A stretch of DNA of 64,000 nucleotides from Daucus carota subsp. sativus. Lineage: Eukaryota; Streptophyta; Magnoliopsida; Apiales; Apiaceae. Shown here in pieces: positions 47,294-58,960 of this stretch (positions are counted from its first letter, which is position 1; the number at the start of each line of letters is the position of its first letter). The stretch covers positions 54,051,214-54,115,213 of the forward strand of contig NC_030381.2 of assembly GCF_001625215.2 (NCBI RefSeq), written 5' to 3'. The translations under genes were made by a program, and so were the position numbers. The notes under the pieces were generated by a model. That model saw only the letters and a list, made by a program, of their open reading frames with translations. It was not told the origin of the DNA and did not search any database.

Positions 47294-48794
47294 ATACCAT
47301 ACACTTGTAACACTTATAAAAAGTTAAAGGAGTAAGGAGATTTTTTTTGGAAACCCACGGTTTAGCGCGTGATAAAAACAAAATATACACACATATATGT
47401 GTAAATACATGTATATAATCTATCACCCAATTCTATCATCCACTTTTTTGAAATAGTTCTAGACCAATCTCGTCCAGATTAAAAAATTCTCTGATCTAGT
47501 TTAAATTCGTATTTTACGGATTGAATTCGTGTCGAGATTTAAATAGGATTTGATTTTACCTTCACCACATAAAATCATCTATATATACATAGATTTAATA
47601 CACGTGTTAATAAAAAAAAATTAAGTTGTTTTTACTAAGATACGTGATGATTTTATTATTACAAAACTACTATATAATTTTTATACACAAAACGTGTATA
47701 ATTTCTAATAAATTATTATCTAAAACCGATTTTAGACACCTTTATATATATACATATTGCATATTTGCATATTTGTATATGCATATTGTATTTTCACATA
47801 TTTATAAAACGAACCTATTTTATAAATGACGATAAGGACATAAATTAAATTTTGATATATTTATTATATACAAATATGTCACTCATATTTTAATATACTA
47901 AAATAAAAAATAAAGGAAACTTTTATACTGTCTCGCTTTTTCAGCGCATCCGCACCCATTTCTTTTAATATCGTCTTGGGCTATTGAACGATCGCATCAA
48001 CATCACATGGAGTGGATTAAGGTAGCCATAGCTTTATTTTTATGTTTTTATAAAGAGAAACGTGTGAAAAGGTGGGCGACTAGTGTGTCTTTCTTGACCA
48101 CATGACCCTTATTATATTCCTCCCGCCCGGCATTTTTACATGATGATATAGCCATACATCAGGATAGATATAGATATTAAGTAAAATATGTAAATTTGTA
48201 TAAAATAAATAGCCAAATATCATTATTTTTTATATACCGACTACAAATTCCATGCACTTTAGGATCGGTTTAATATTCGTTATAAATAAAAAAACAGTAA
48301 GAAATAATAATAATTCATAACAATCAATTATAAACAACATATATTTAACAAAAAAATTATTTAATAATAAAAATAAATAATTCTTCTTCTGAAAGATATA
48401 TTTCATAAAAAATCTATAAATCAATATCATCTCGTGAAAAAACTCACAAATAATATATTACTTAGGAACGAGAGTTTGACACATGTTTTAATACTCCTAA
48501 AAAACATAATTTTATAATTTATTTTTTGTTTTTATTTTGATTAAAAATTTGATGTTTGAATTTTTGTACAAAAATTCTTAAAAATAAATTACAAAACTAT
48601 ATTATATAAAAGTCTTAGAATACATACGTTTTAAAAAAATAAAAAGTCAGAGGAACAGCTATCGTTATATCGTACATGTGCCGAGACATATTCGAACACC
48701 AAGACTTTAACACAGGTTGTGATAAAAAGACTCTCCATATGAGTAAAAAATGGGCACACAATTCAAAGCAGAGTCGGTAAACCGCCGACCTTCT
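47294..48794. other. AT-rich intergenic DNA, beginning with the rest of tandem copy 2
   Basis: 47294 to about 47502 completes copy 2 of the 269-bp unit. The remainder is very AT-rich with TA/CATATTTGCATATT-like runs near 47740-47800. Around 48480-48620 lies sequence resembling the interior of the Stowaway-like elements. No gene is seen. Confidence 0.5.
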
Positions 48795-48963
48795 GGTGTG
48801 TGCCATGGGCACATGCTAATCACTAAAATCTATACATTTGGAGGGTTTTGATTGGTGTGGTGGTTGTAAATGCAGGGGGTCCACCATTATTAGAGAGTGT
48901 AAGCCAATCAAAAACTTCGAAATTCATAGATTTTAGCACTTAGTGTGTGCCCATGGGCACACC
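48795..48963. mobile_element. MITE with ~38-bp terminal inverted repeats
   Basis: The left end GGTGTGTGCCATGGGCACAT followed by CTAAAATCTAT is mirrored at the right end by ATAGATTTTAG and CCCATGGGCACACC. Inner phrases GTTTTGATTGG and CCAATCAAAAAC continue the foldback. The element is about 169 bp and non-coding. I could not find a target duplication, so the superfamily is open. Confidence 0.65.
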
Positions 48964-49268
48964 ATAGAAAAACCGTTAGAAAAACCATAAATTCACTGAA
49001 AATCTAATTTCGCTGGCTTTATTAATTTCCGAAAATTCAACTCAATATCAATAAATTTAAATTCAACTACCACCACTTAAAAAAACACAAAATCGAAACA
49101 AACCTGCAACTACTTCATTCAGACAACACATCGGTTACATCGACAAACTCTCTTCTACTTCAACTACTTCAATCTCTACTTTTATTTACACACACGCATA
49201 AATATATAGACACACACGTTGATATCATCGTATATAAAGTCTTAAGTGTTGCTTCAAAGGCCTCTACT
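48964..49268 (+). promoter_or_regulatory. Promoter/leader of the coiled-coil gene
   Basis: AT-rich stretch between the MITE and the ATG at 49269. The CTACTTCAACTACTTCAATC area (49157-49180) and the (AC)n-like CACACACGCAT segment look like transcribed leader. I see no certain TATA box. Confidence 0.35.
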
Positions 49269-52200
49269 ATGGCGGCCTTAAGGTTGTTCATGTTGTTGTG
49301 TGTAGTGTTTGTCTTAATTGTAAGCAGTGTAAGTGGCGAAAGTGATGCTTCATCCACCGTTGATCACGTTGTTGGATCGGACGGTTCTGATGATGTTAAG
49401 ATTCAAGTGGAGCAACTCAAGGCTAAGATTCATTCACTTGGTGAGTTCGTTTTTTTTAATTTAATTTTGTATTTGATTTTATTTTATAATTTAATTGTTA
49501 ATGCTAATTGTTGTAGATTAGACACCCGTGTGTGTGTTTGTGTTGTTGTTTTAAGTTTGTTATGGAAGTTTATGTCATAATTTACGTGTTAATGCTCCCT
49601 CCATACATACGTATATGTCGTGGCGCATTCTAAAACTCTTATAAAATATGGTTTCGCGAGTTGTTTTACTTATTTTTTCGTGTGAATAAGTATTTAATAT
49701 TTAAATTTTATCCAGAATCAGAAAATTTAAAAAATTAGTTATAAAATTATATCTTATAGAAGCCTTATAATACGTGAATGTTGTCGATGCAAGAAAACTG
49801 TATAGAATCGGATGAGACAGTAGTATGTGAGTATCTGGCTTTTGTTGTGATTAAGTAAATTTTAGGAGGTGGTGTTAATTGTTTTCGTGTGCGTGTAGAG
49901 GTTATAGAGGTTGGGGTTTATATGAGAATCGGAGAATTGTGACAATGAGACTTTGCGTGACGAGATATGCTTGAACACAAACTGCACAACAGTACAGAGG
50001 AAGTTAGCAGTATAGGAACCTAGGAAAAAGTGGAGAACATTAAGTTCTCCGATTCTCATTTGAGCCGGAAGTGTATGTTGTTTGTTGACTTAATTTGGAA
50101 TAGCTATTTGATAATTGTATCTGTCAATGGATTGCAGTAGTGTTGTGTCTGACATGAAAATTTTAGGAAGAGCTAAAATTGAACACCGAAATTTATCTAT
50201 ATGGATGGTCTTCATCTTCAGCGTTTTAGCTACTTGGAATTATTGAACCAGTCACATAATTTTAGGAGTATGAGATACATTTAATATATCATGAAGATGG
50301 ATTTGCACTGAATATGTACAATACTTGTTAGTTCATTGTTCCATGATGCTGTGACTTCGTCTGACATGGTTTATGTATCAAGAGTCACATGTTGATTTGA
50401 AGACCCAAGAAGCAAAAAGTAAGGATGATAAAATATTGGAGAAGGAGAAGATTATTAAAGAGAAGGCAGATACTATAGCTTCGCTGCACAGTGAGATAGC
50501 TTCTGTCCAAGTAAGAGAGTTTAATGTCTGAATTGAAATGAATCTGTTCAACCTTGTAGTTATTCAAGAAGCAGTTTGTTCCTCTTTGTCAACCAATTTT
50601 ATATTGTTTCTCAGAAAAAAGGAAACTCCGTTGTTGAAGAGCAGCTAGCCAAGGCTCATGCCCGGGCTGCTGAGCTAGAGAAGCAGGTTAGTTCTTAGTT
50701 GTGCAAATCTTTTAGGAATAGATGCAAGTTAATGTGATAGATGACATATGTTTTCCTTTAAAGGTGGAGAACCTAAAGAAAGAGACTGAACTGAGGGCCA
50801 GAGAAAAGGGTGCGTTAGAATCTCGGGTATCTGAAGCCGAGAACAAAGTTCGTGAAATAAGTTCAAAGCTCAAAAGTGTATGTTCATATTCACTGATTGT
50901 GTAATGAAGCTCTTGTTGTTAATGTTGAAACTTTGACCATTCACATATTCTTTTGGATATAGAAGATTTTGTTACCTTTTATTTATAAAACACTTGAAGA
51001 TTGTAACACTTAAAACAGAAATATTTAGGATCCATGTAGTGGTTTCTGCCAAAATCTTACTTTAGTTTATTCGCAGCTCAAAAAGAGTATTGATGAAAAC
51101 AAGGTCAAGATTAAGAAGACTGAACGTGCCCTTCAAGTTGCTGAAGTATGTTGGTACACGGGCCTTAAAATTTGTATATATGCATCAAATATATTTTACT
51201 AGTCATCTTCTGGTACAGTATAACAAGTTTACAACTACCTCTTAACCTGAATTACTTGCAGGAAGAATTGATGAAGACAAAATTCGAGGCCAATGCAAAA
51301 ATTAAGGAGTTAACAGAGGTACACCACCTGTACTTCTGCCTTCTTTTTTTTTCGTCTCTTTATGTACTCGATATAGTGGGGCCTAATGTGCTCTCATTAA
51401 CTTATTATTTTAATCTCTTTGCTCCTGTTGATAAATATATTAGGATATTTTGAGGTGAAGAGTTGCAGTCACAATTTCCTATATGAACATAATGGTACTG
51501 TGTATGACCACAGATATAATAACACTAAGGTTGTGTTCACTTGGAGTGAATGGAATGGAGGGAGAATGGAATGAATTTTGTACTCTAAAATGGTGTTGAT
51601 CAAAGAAAATTAATATAATTTTCATTCGTTCAATCATTCCAACCTTATTATTTTAACTATAACTCTAACCCACATGTTTTGGAAGGAATGCTCATTCCAT
51701 TTCAACATCATGTTTCTTCACAATCTTTCTCACAAAAAAATTAACTACATTCATATTTTGTCACCATTATCTCATACTTTCTTCTTTCTCCTTAGAACTT
51801 CTATATAATTTTTCATTCCATTCTCCCCTCATTCCATTCCATAAAGTGAACACAACCTAATAGATTGATCATCAAACCTGGTTCCACACGTTATCATCCC
51901 GGGTTCCAGACGTTATCATCTCTTTATGCCATATACATTTTTACAGTTTATCAACTCGTAACTATGGAAATGGGAGTGCTCAGTTGGGCTTAAATGGAAT
52001 GGTCAACTGATCTACCAAGAAAACCTTCCTTTGATTGATTCATAGCATCCACCAAGAGCATGCTGTGAATTGATTGGTGACGGAGTCCCCAAATGCTTTT
52101 TAATGTTTAAAATATATGTGTAACAATTTGATTTACTTTTCTATAAACCAATCTTTGCTGTATTAAAATTGACTTCATCTATAAGATTTGTAACTAATAT

Positions 52201-55200
52201 GTGAGGTTTTCCAGTTCTGCTTTTTTAATATTAATATTATATCTGTAAGAATTTTATTTTACTTTTATGGGTACAAAATCTTAGGTGTATTAAAAACCAC
52301 TTCATGTCTATCATTGTAACCAGGTTCATAGTGCATGGCTACCACATTGGCTTGCAGCTCATGTGTCTAGTTGTCAGGTAACATATTACAGACACGCCAT
52401 ATTCTTTTGCTCTCCTCAGTTTTGACCTTACTCCAAATATACAGTCATATGTGGAGACACAATGGAATATGCATGGAAAGCCTGCCGCGCAACTAGTGAT
52501 CGAAAAGGTACTACAGTTTATTTTCTGATAAGTAGAAAGGACTACAGTTTGCTTGCTTGTTTTGGTTGCCAACCGAATATCTTCTGTTGTTGGTTTCATG
52601 AGGTTTCTCTTTCATGCTGCCAGCAAGGGATGCCAATAAAATTATGAAGTCATTTTTCGCTTCAGAGTGTTTTGAACGACTTGTATTCATTGCATGCGTA
52701 TTTCACTTTTCTGTCCAGGCAAAAGTAAAGAAGGAACAGGTTGAGAAGTGGGCTGAACCCCATGTGGAGATCGTGAAAACTGTAAGGCGCTTTTGAAAAT
52801 TTTGTTGTCCGCAATGCAGTTTAACTTGGTTTCACTTTTTTTATGATGAAGTGTCTACATTAAACCTAGGCAAAATCTATTTCTTTATATATATTATTAT
52901 AAGTATAATCTAGATAATTATACAGCTAGGGGATCCAGTGAGCCATTGGCAATCAGTGTATCGGCAATAACATATTAACATGTTCTGTGAGACTACAGAT
53001 CTACATTTAGTTGTGTTGGTATTGCAGTTGGCATTTGGCATGTGAAATATGCCAGTATGTGCAAACGGTCATTATGTATACATCTTAAGTAAAAATTGTT
53101 AGCAATCAAACTGTCAGAAAAACCTCAATACTTGATTGACGTGGAGTAAGGAATAAAAAGATTTGATTTGTATTTCTTCTATGCTACAATTGATGAATAA
53201 AGGTAATCGTAAATTATTATAAACTCTACTCATATTAGATATAGGAGGCGAGTATATAAACAGAAATACTTTATTCTATCATTGTAGAGTACTAAAACAA
53301 ATTGTTCCTTCTTTTTACTTAGGAAAGTGAAGTGCTCTTAAGAAGCTTATGTTAATTATAAGTAGCTTCCTTATTATTAGAATTATTTTTAGGGTCCTTA
53401 GAACTGAGGACTGGTTTTTGGTGGACGAGATATAATCTTTTATTATTTTTACTTTTTCAGAGTTAATCGGATTGAATTTATGACCCTTTATATAGGGTTT
53501 CCACTTACCATCCATTAAATTTCTTCCTTCCCCAATCCAGAACCCTGGGGGTGGTGGTTCTGAATCATCCTAGTTTTTATCTTTTAACTGTTGTTATTTC
53601 ATTATCCCTCCTTGTAATCACAATCCTACCTCGTTGACTGTCAATTACAATTGAGGTTATGTTGAGTTGGAGGAGCAATATTAGTTTGTAAAGTTCTAAA
53701 ACAATGTTACCACTGATAATATAGCGGTATTATATAGAGCTGAATTTTTATTGTCTTCTGTTTTGTGTTCGAAACACAGAAATGGATCCCTTCTGTCAAG
53801 GATCAATGGTTCGTTATCAAATCTAAAGCCGAACCCCATGTGCAGTCATTCACCACAAAGTTTATTGAGGTTTATGAAACATCCAAGACTGCCGTAAGTC
53901 CGCATGCCATCAAAGCACAGGAAGTTGTTAATTCATATTATCAGGTAAAAACATGCACCACATAATTTTATGTCAAGTAATGCTATTTAGTTGCTTAGAC
54001 AGTCTATCAATACATAAAGTGTACTTAAAATGACAGGAAGCCAAGAAATTTAGCAAGCCACACATTGATCAGGTTGCCAGCGCAGCAAAGCCTCATGTCG
54101 ATAAAGTACATGGTGCTTTGGAGCCATACTTGAAAGAGGTGCTTCATGCTTATGGAAAATTTGTTGAATATGCGACTGCGTACCACCATGAGGTACGAAT
54201 GCACGGCATATTGAATTGGGTTCCTCTCAGTCTGTATATTTGATTTTATCACTTGATATAATTAGGTTTTCTTGGGATGAGAGATAAGAGTGATAAATTT
54301 TATGACTACAAGAAGGCAGTAGAATAGAATTCCTTTGAGCCCTTGTAGAAGGCTGGAGTCCTAATTCTCACAGCAGTCCAACATTTGCTGCATACTTCTA
54401 ATTAGCCTCTTTTACTTTAAAATAGTGACATTATATTATGTGGTTTTACTTTGAAATAATACATAACGGAATGCATGAACATTAATACCAATTTAGCTTG
54501 ACCTTCTAAATTGTTTGTTGATCCGTTGTTTGAATCTTAGGATTAACTTTTAAGAGGGGAGGGAAAGACTACAATCAAAGTCCCAACACAAATATTGTGG
54601 GTGCCTGCTAGTTAATGAAAGTATTCGGTATCTCAAGACAAGGGTCATGTTCCTCCTAGAACCCTTAGCTTATTTCTAGTATTAATTAGGGTTCTGCAGC
54701 AGAACTGCACATGCAAAAAATGTCGTGTTTATGTATTATATTTTGAAATTATTTTTGAACACACACAACAATGCAAAAAACATGTATTTCGATTTAGATC
54801 CTGAAATCCTATATAAAATTTAAGGTTCTGCAACAGAACCTTAGTGGTTTTATTTTAAGTATGGGTTCTCTCTTGAGTGCTGCCCCTCAAGGACTAATAA
54901 TTATTATTTTTAAATATTTAAGGTTCAAGGTACTTTGCAAGAATCACTTCGAAAGCATGACCTGACCAAAGCAATAGCAACTAAAGAGTTGGTGTGGTTT
55001 GCGGTATGAATCTGTAAATTATTTGTTGTTCTGTCAATACCTTATATATTATTATTCTTCAACTCTTCTGTTATATTTCAGGCCTCAGCATTATTGGCTC
55101 TGCCAGTCATCATTTTGTTCAAAATTTGTTCAACGATGTTCAGGTTAGTTTCTCTATCTGACTCTGTAAATTTATCTCAGTTCTACATTAATGGTATATA

Positions 55201-55779
55201 ATACAGTTTTACACTCACACTTTCACACACATATATAGGGATAGTTAGAGATCTGTTTGTTGCTCAATGCTCAGCGACACCATTTGTTATTTTCTTAAGT
55301 TTAACTATAATAACTAGTAAGTCCAACTGTCATCTTAATTGTAAAAATACCTGGAGGAATATGCAAATTTGCATTGTTAAATTTTAATTATTTTTTTTTA
55401 CTTAAAAAAGAGATACCATGATGACATTGTTGGAAACTTCGTGATAAAATCACAGAAAAAAAAAAGATTATGTAATGCTCCTTCGTTTATGATTGTTCCT
55501 GGCTTTATTTGAACCGAAAAGTTATATTTATAAGAAAATAAAGTTCAAGAAAGAAACTGCGCAGTGCATGCCAAGTTTTCCATGCACACAGGCAACCACA
55601 CTGACACAGGACCACCCATCACTTCTTGATGCAGATAGTTTTAATTATACAGTTTCTGTGATTTGAAAGTTTGATGATTTCCTATACCGATTTGCAGTAA
55701 GAAACAACAAAAACCCAATCGAACTGGCAATACTAACCATTCTCGTCGAAAGGCTAAACGTGGGCATGCAGAGAAGTAG
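49269..55779 (+). CDS. Secretory-pathway coiled-coil membrane protein (At2g24420/At4g31340-like)
   Basis: Plant family often annotated myosin heavy chain-related; its molecular role is not established to my knowledge. Exons: 49269-49440, 50383-50510, 50615-50686, 50764-50877, 51077-51145, 51262-51318, 52324-52377, 52445-52507, 52719-52781, 53780-53944, 54037-54192, 54923-55003, 55082-55143, 55698-55779. They encode 445 residues in continuous phase. There is a signal peptide ([18 protein letters not shown], about 5-24). A long Lys/Glu-rich coiled coil follows (about 50-210). Repeated modules come next (WAEPHV, KAEPHV, KPHIDQV, KPHVDKV). A hydrophobic helix lies near 394-420 ([16 protein letters not shown]), and the tail is very basic ([13 protein letters not shown]). 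The topology suggests a lumenal coiled coil with a short cytosolic tail. Introns 1, 6 and 11 carry transposon-like inserts. Confidence 0.92.
49598..49830. mobile_element. Diverged Stowaway-like MITE in intron 1 of the coiled-coil gene
   Basis: Starts with CTCCCTCCATACAT and ends near ATCGGATGAGACAGTAGTA, a degraded inverse. The interior (TTAGTTATAAAATTATAT, CTTATAGAAGCCTTATAATA) resembles the interior of the 26926-27144 element. Borders are approximate. Confidence 0.45.
49922..50059. repeat. 15-bp perfect inverted repeat around a 108-base loop
   Basis: ATGAGAATCGGAGAA at 49922-49936 is exactly mirrored by TTCTCCGATTCTCAT at 50045-50059. It lies in intron 1 of the coiled-coil gene. It could be a tiny foldback element; no target duplication is evident. 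Confidence 0.7.
51529..51857. mobile_element. Tourist-like (PIF/Harbinger) MITE in intron 6 of the coiled-coil gene
   Basis: 329-bp element. The left end GGTTGTGTTCACTTGGAGTG is matched by the right end AAGTGAACACAACC. Near-terminal GAATGGAATG...GAGAATGGAATGAA also recurs in inverse. It is flanked by TAA on both sides (51526-51528, 51858-51860), the 3-bp target site of PIF/Harbinger elements. It has no coding capacity. Confidence 0.8.
54665..54895. repeat. Dispersed repeat copy B in intron 11 of the coiled-coil gene
   Basis: Inverse-oriented relative of 40068-40200, sharing GGTTCTGCAACAGAACCTTA, GATTTAGATCC, AACATGTATTT and GGGTTCTCTCTTGAG. GTTCTGCAGCAGAAC near 54693-54707 forms the other end, so the copy looks like a foldback of about 200 bp. 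Confidence 0.7.
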
Positions 55780-57234
55780 TACCATAGAATTGGATGATGT
55801 TATCATGCATATTTGAGGTATGTTCCAACTGTTAAACTACTCGTTCCCCAGAAATTGTGTTCTTTTCTTGGTTGATTAGTATTGATTCAATGTTTTTTAA
55901 GTTTTTCCTCCTCTTTCGTCAGATGAAATATTCTACTAGATCAGTTGACCACTCCACTTAAGGCCAACTGAGCATTCCCCTTTTCATACTACGAGTTCTC
56001 ATGAGTTACTATCACATGATTACATTGTTTGCAATATGTTATTCTTTCTGTAAAAATAGCTATGTGTAGTATTTTATGAAGAGGAACTTGTCTACTGTAG
56101 TTTCAAACCAATCATTGATGACATGGTGCTATTTTACGACAAAAAATAACCTTTTTTTTTTTGCTGACTTGTGGCAATAGCTTCATCTATTTTAGCACAA
56201 CCATTGGACTATCGCTAACTTTCAGCCTGCTTTTGTTTTTTTGCGTCTAATCTGAAGTTGCTTTTCTTACTCTATCGTAGGTGTGGTCAACACTGTTTTC
56301 AATAGGTCTTTGCAAGTTCATTTTCTCCACTATTGCTTAACACAGGCCGCTGCTGCTTCTGATTTCTGAAGGAGGCTTCTGATTTCTGAAGGAGTCATCT
56401 CTATCATCCATATTCCCCTTCCACCGAAAGTTTTAGGCAGTGATAATACGTATGTAGGTTGTTCACAGTAGATGTAATTGTTCCTTTTGCTCGTAAGGTT
56501 TTTGAATTTACAGAAAGAACTTCAGTTACAACAATGTATCCACAGAGGAAATATATCTTTTGTAATACGTTTCGAGCTTTTCATCACTCAATATAGTATT
56601 GTTTGCAATCTGTTTTTCTGTGTCTTTAGACATGTCGTCGGTGAATGTGGGCACATGTTTTATGGAGAAACAATCGATGACGAAGACGTTTTGAGGTTGT
56701 AACGGAAAACACAATGATCCCAATGATTCAAACCTTGTTAAGCTATAACTTTTGCTTAGCTTCAAATTCAAATCATAATCAAGCACTCCAATGATTTATA
56801 AGATATTTGCAAGTCAGATTATATGGTAGCAGTAGCTTCGAGTCAAAAACAAAATCAAATTTTAATCATAATCGAATAAACTCAGCTAACATCCAGTCCA
56901 AAAATTTAAATTTTAAAATATAATCCAATCAGCTTATGTCACATGTAGTCCAAAAACCATATCATAATCATAAACGAATTTAGCTCACGTTCTCATCTAA
57001 AAAGTCATATCATAATCAAATAAACTCAGATACCTCTAATATAAAAATTTCAAATTCAAATATAAATCGATTAAGTTCTTGTAACCGGTCATATCATAAT
57101 CAAATAAACTCAGATACCTCTGGTATAAAAATTCAAAATTCAAATATAAATCGACTAAGCTCCTGTGACCATATTCTAAAAAATCATAATCATAATCGAA
57201 TTAGATTTGCGAGATAAAATCCGGTATATACCTC
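55780..57234. other. Intergenic, 3' flank of the coiled-coil gene and upstream of a small membrane-protein gene
   Basis: No gene is recognised in the first part. A 20-base phrase GGCTTCTGATTTCTGAAGGA is doubled near 56352-56393. From about 56860, phrases such as CATATCATAATCAAATAAAC, CTCAGATACCTCTA and CAAATATAAATCGA are repeated in the upstream region of the next gene, ending with an exact-spaced tandem pair at 57004-57171. Confidence 0.5.
57004..57171. repeat. 84-bp tandem duplication upstream of the small membrane-protein gene
   Basis: 57004-57087 and 57088-57171 are near-identical head-to-tail units starting GTCATATCATAATCAAATAA. They lie about 110 bases upstream of the ORF's start codon, so they may multiply a regulatory site. 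Confidence 0.85.
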
Positions 57235-57242
57235 TATAAATA
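57235..57242 (+). promoter_or_regulatory. TATA box of the small membrane-protein gene
   Basis: TATAAATA in the context CCTCTATAAATAGAG is a textbook plant TATA box. Initiation about 30 bases downstream would fall after the first ATG (57259), favouring the second ATG (57283). Confidence 0.7.
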
Positions 57243-57282
57243 GAGGTATCAAGCCCTCATGCAAGCTACAACTTTTCTTACC

Positions 57283-57588
57283 ATGGAGAAAGAATTGGGT
57301 GATGCAGAATGTATTAAAGCAGTAACGATATGGGTAGCCATAGTTATGGTCTTCGTCCTCAAATTTGTGCTCGACCCTCCTCTAATTTTAGTGTTATTCA
57401 TCGCCATTGCGGTAGCTTTGATCATTCCTTTCATGTATAAACCAGCAGCTCAAGAAGAAGAGGAAGAGTGTTCTATGCGTTTATTGTCACGGGAAAATTC
57501 GGACTTTAACGAGAGATTTATGGGCAACTATTATGACACATACGAACATCAAATAATGGAACAACGAGAGCATGCAACGTTATTTTGA
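57283..57588 (+). CDS. Small two-helix membrane protein, unidentified
   Basis: Intronless frame of 101 residues from ATG 57283, or 109 from ATG 57259. I prefer 57283: it sits in a strong context (ACCATGG) and lies downstream of the expected start of transcription set by the TATA box at 57235. Two hydrophobic helices are predicted: AVTIWVAIVMVFVLKFVL and PPLILVLFIAIAVALIIPF, separated by a short LDPP turn. A cytosol-like tail with EEEEE and a C-terminal acidic/polar stretch follows. I do not recognise the family. The TATA box, good start context and typical membrane-helix pattern argue that it is a real gene and not chance. Confidence 0.6.
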   Translation: MEKELGDAECIKAVTIWVAIVMVFVLKFVLDPPLILVLFIAIAVALIIPFMYKPAAQEEEEECSMRLLSRENSDFNERFMGNYYDTYEHQIMEQREHATLF

Positions 57589-58514
57589 GTGGCACTAGTT
57601 ATGGTTTTATGGTTCCGAATAATTATGACGGTCTTTGTTACGAGTTATTTTGAGATTTATTTTGGTATTGTTTGAGAAATATAATGACCATGACTTTTGA
57701 GAGTTATTTTGATAACTTGTGGAGAATATTATTCAATTTTGTACGCATGGTTCTTAAGAATATAATTTTTGCCTTTTCTTTATGTCATGGTAATCACGTA
57801 TTTTAAGATATGTATAAAATATATTTCATAATTTATTTTTAATTTTTTATTAGAAATTTAAATATCAATTTTTTTCATAAATAAAATTAAAATAATTTAT
57901 AAATTATATTTTACAAAAATAGTAAAATACGTGTCAAATTCTATCCCTCAGTAATCTCGATAATACTATAACTTTTGAAGATTGTTGGGTTAAATCAATG
58001 TTTTAAAATTCAATCGAAAGTTATCAATATTTATGATCAACGTATTTAATGTTTCAGAAAATACATATTGAAATTTGGCTGAATTTATACTATAATTTTT
58101 TTAATATTTACATAATTATTTATTTAAGGGCCACTTAATATTTTATATTTATAAAATTAAGTACAAAATTCATATTCACCTATTATTTCAAAGCAAGTAT
58201 TTTATTTTATTAAAATTGCAAGGTAGCATAAATTATTCAAACCTATGGGCTATGCCAGGAAAACAGTATGAATTTTTTATATCCAAAAATCAAACCGCCC
58301 TAAAATATACGTTTTTAATAAAAAGGAAGGAAACTAAAAAAAGAAAAAAAAAAAAGACAACTTCTCGCACTGTCTTAAACAAGGTGGACCCCGTCCATAG
58401 TTAACTCACAGTAGCACACAGTAACCAAGTATACATGACAATAAGATACATTATGTGTATGTATATGTAAGTATAGAACTGTTGCATCCTGATCTAAATT
58501 GATATTACAGAAAG
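57589..58514. other. Intergenic, upstream of the uricase gene
   Basis: AT-rich. CACGTATTTTAAGATATG near 57795 is mirrored by CATATTTT...AAAATACGTG near 57924-57933, suggesting a MITE-like foldback at about 57793-57936. The acceptor-like ATATTACAG just before 58511 suggests that the uricase leader contains an intron. No other gene is seen. Confidence 0.45.
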
Positions 58515-58925
58515 ATGGGTGAAATAATTGATGGGTACAAGTTTGAGCAGAGGCATGGGAAGAGCAGAGTTAGAGTAGCCAGGGTGTGGAGGAGCCAGGA
58601 AGATGGCGTTCATTTGTTTGCAGAGTGGAGTGTTGATGTTTCTCTGCTCTCTGATTGCGTCTCTGCTTATGTTGATGCTGATAATTCTGGTATTGTGGCC
58701 ACTGATACCATGAAGAATACTGTAAGTCTTTAACCCCTTGTTCCCCTTTCTTTTATTGAGAGAGAGATAGGGGAGAGAGAGGGAGAGAAGGAGAGAGATG
58801 GGGGAGAGGGAGCATATGATCCTGTAAAGAAGAGAGAGAGAGAGAGAGGGAGAGGGAGAGGGAGAGAGAGATAGGGGAGAGAAGGAAAGAGATGGGGGAA
58901 GTGGGAGAGAGAGAGCATATGATCC

Positions 58926-58960
<35 letters not shown>

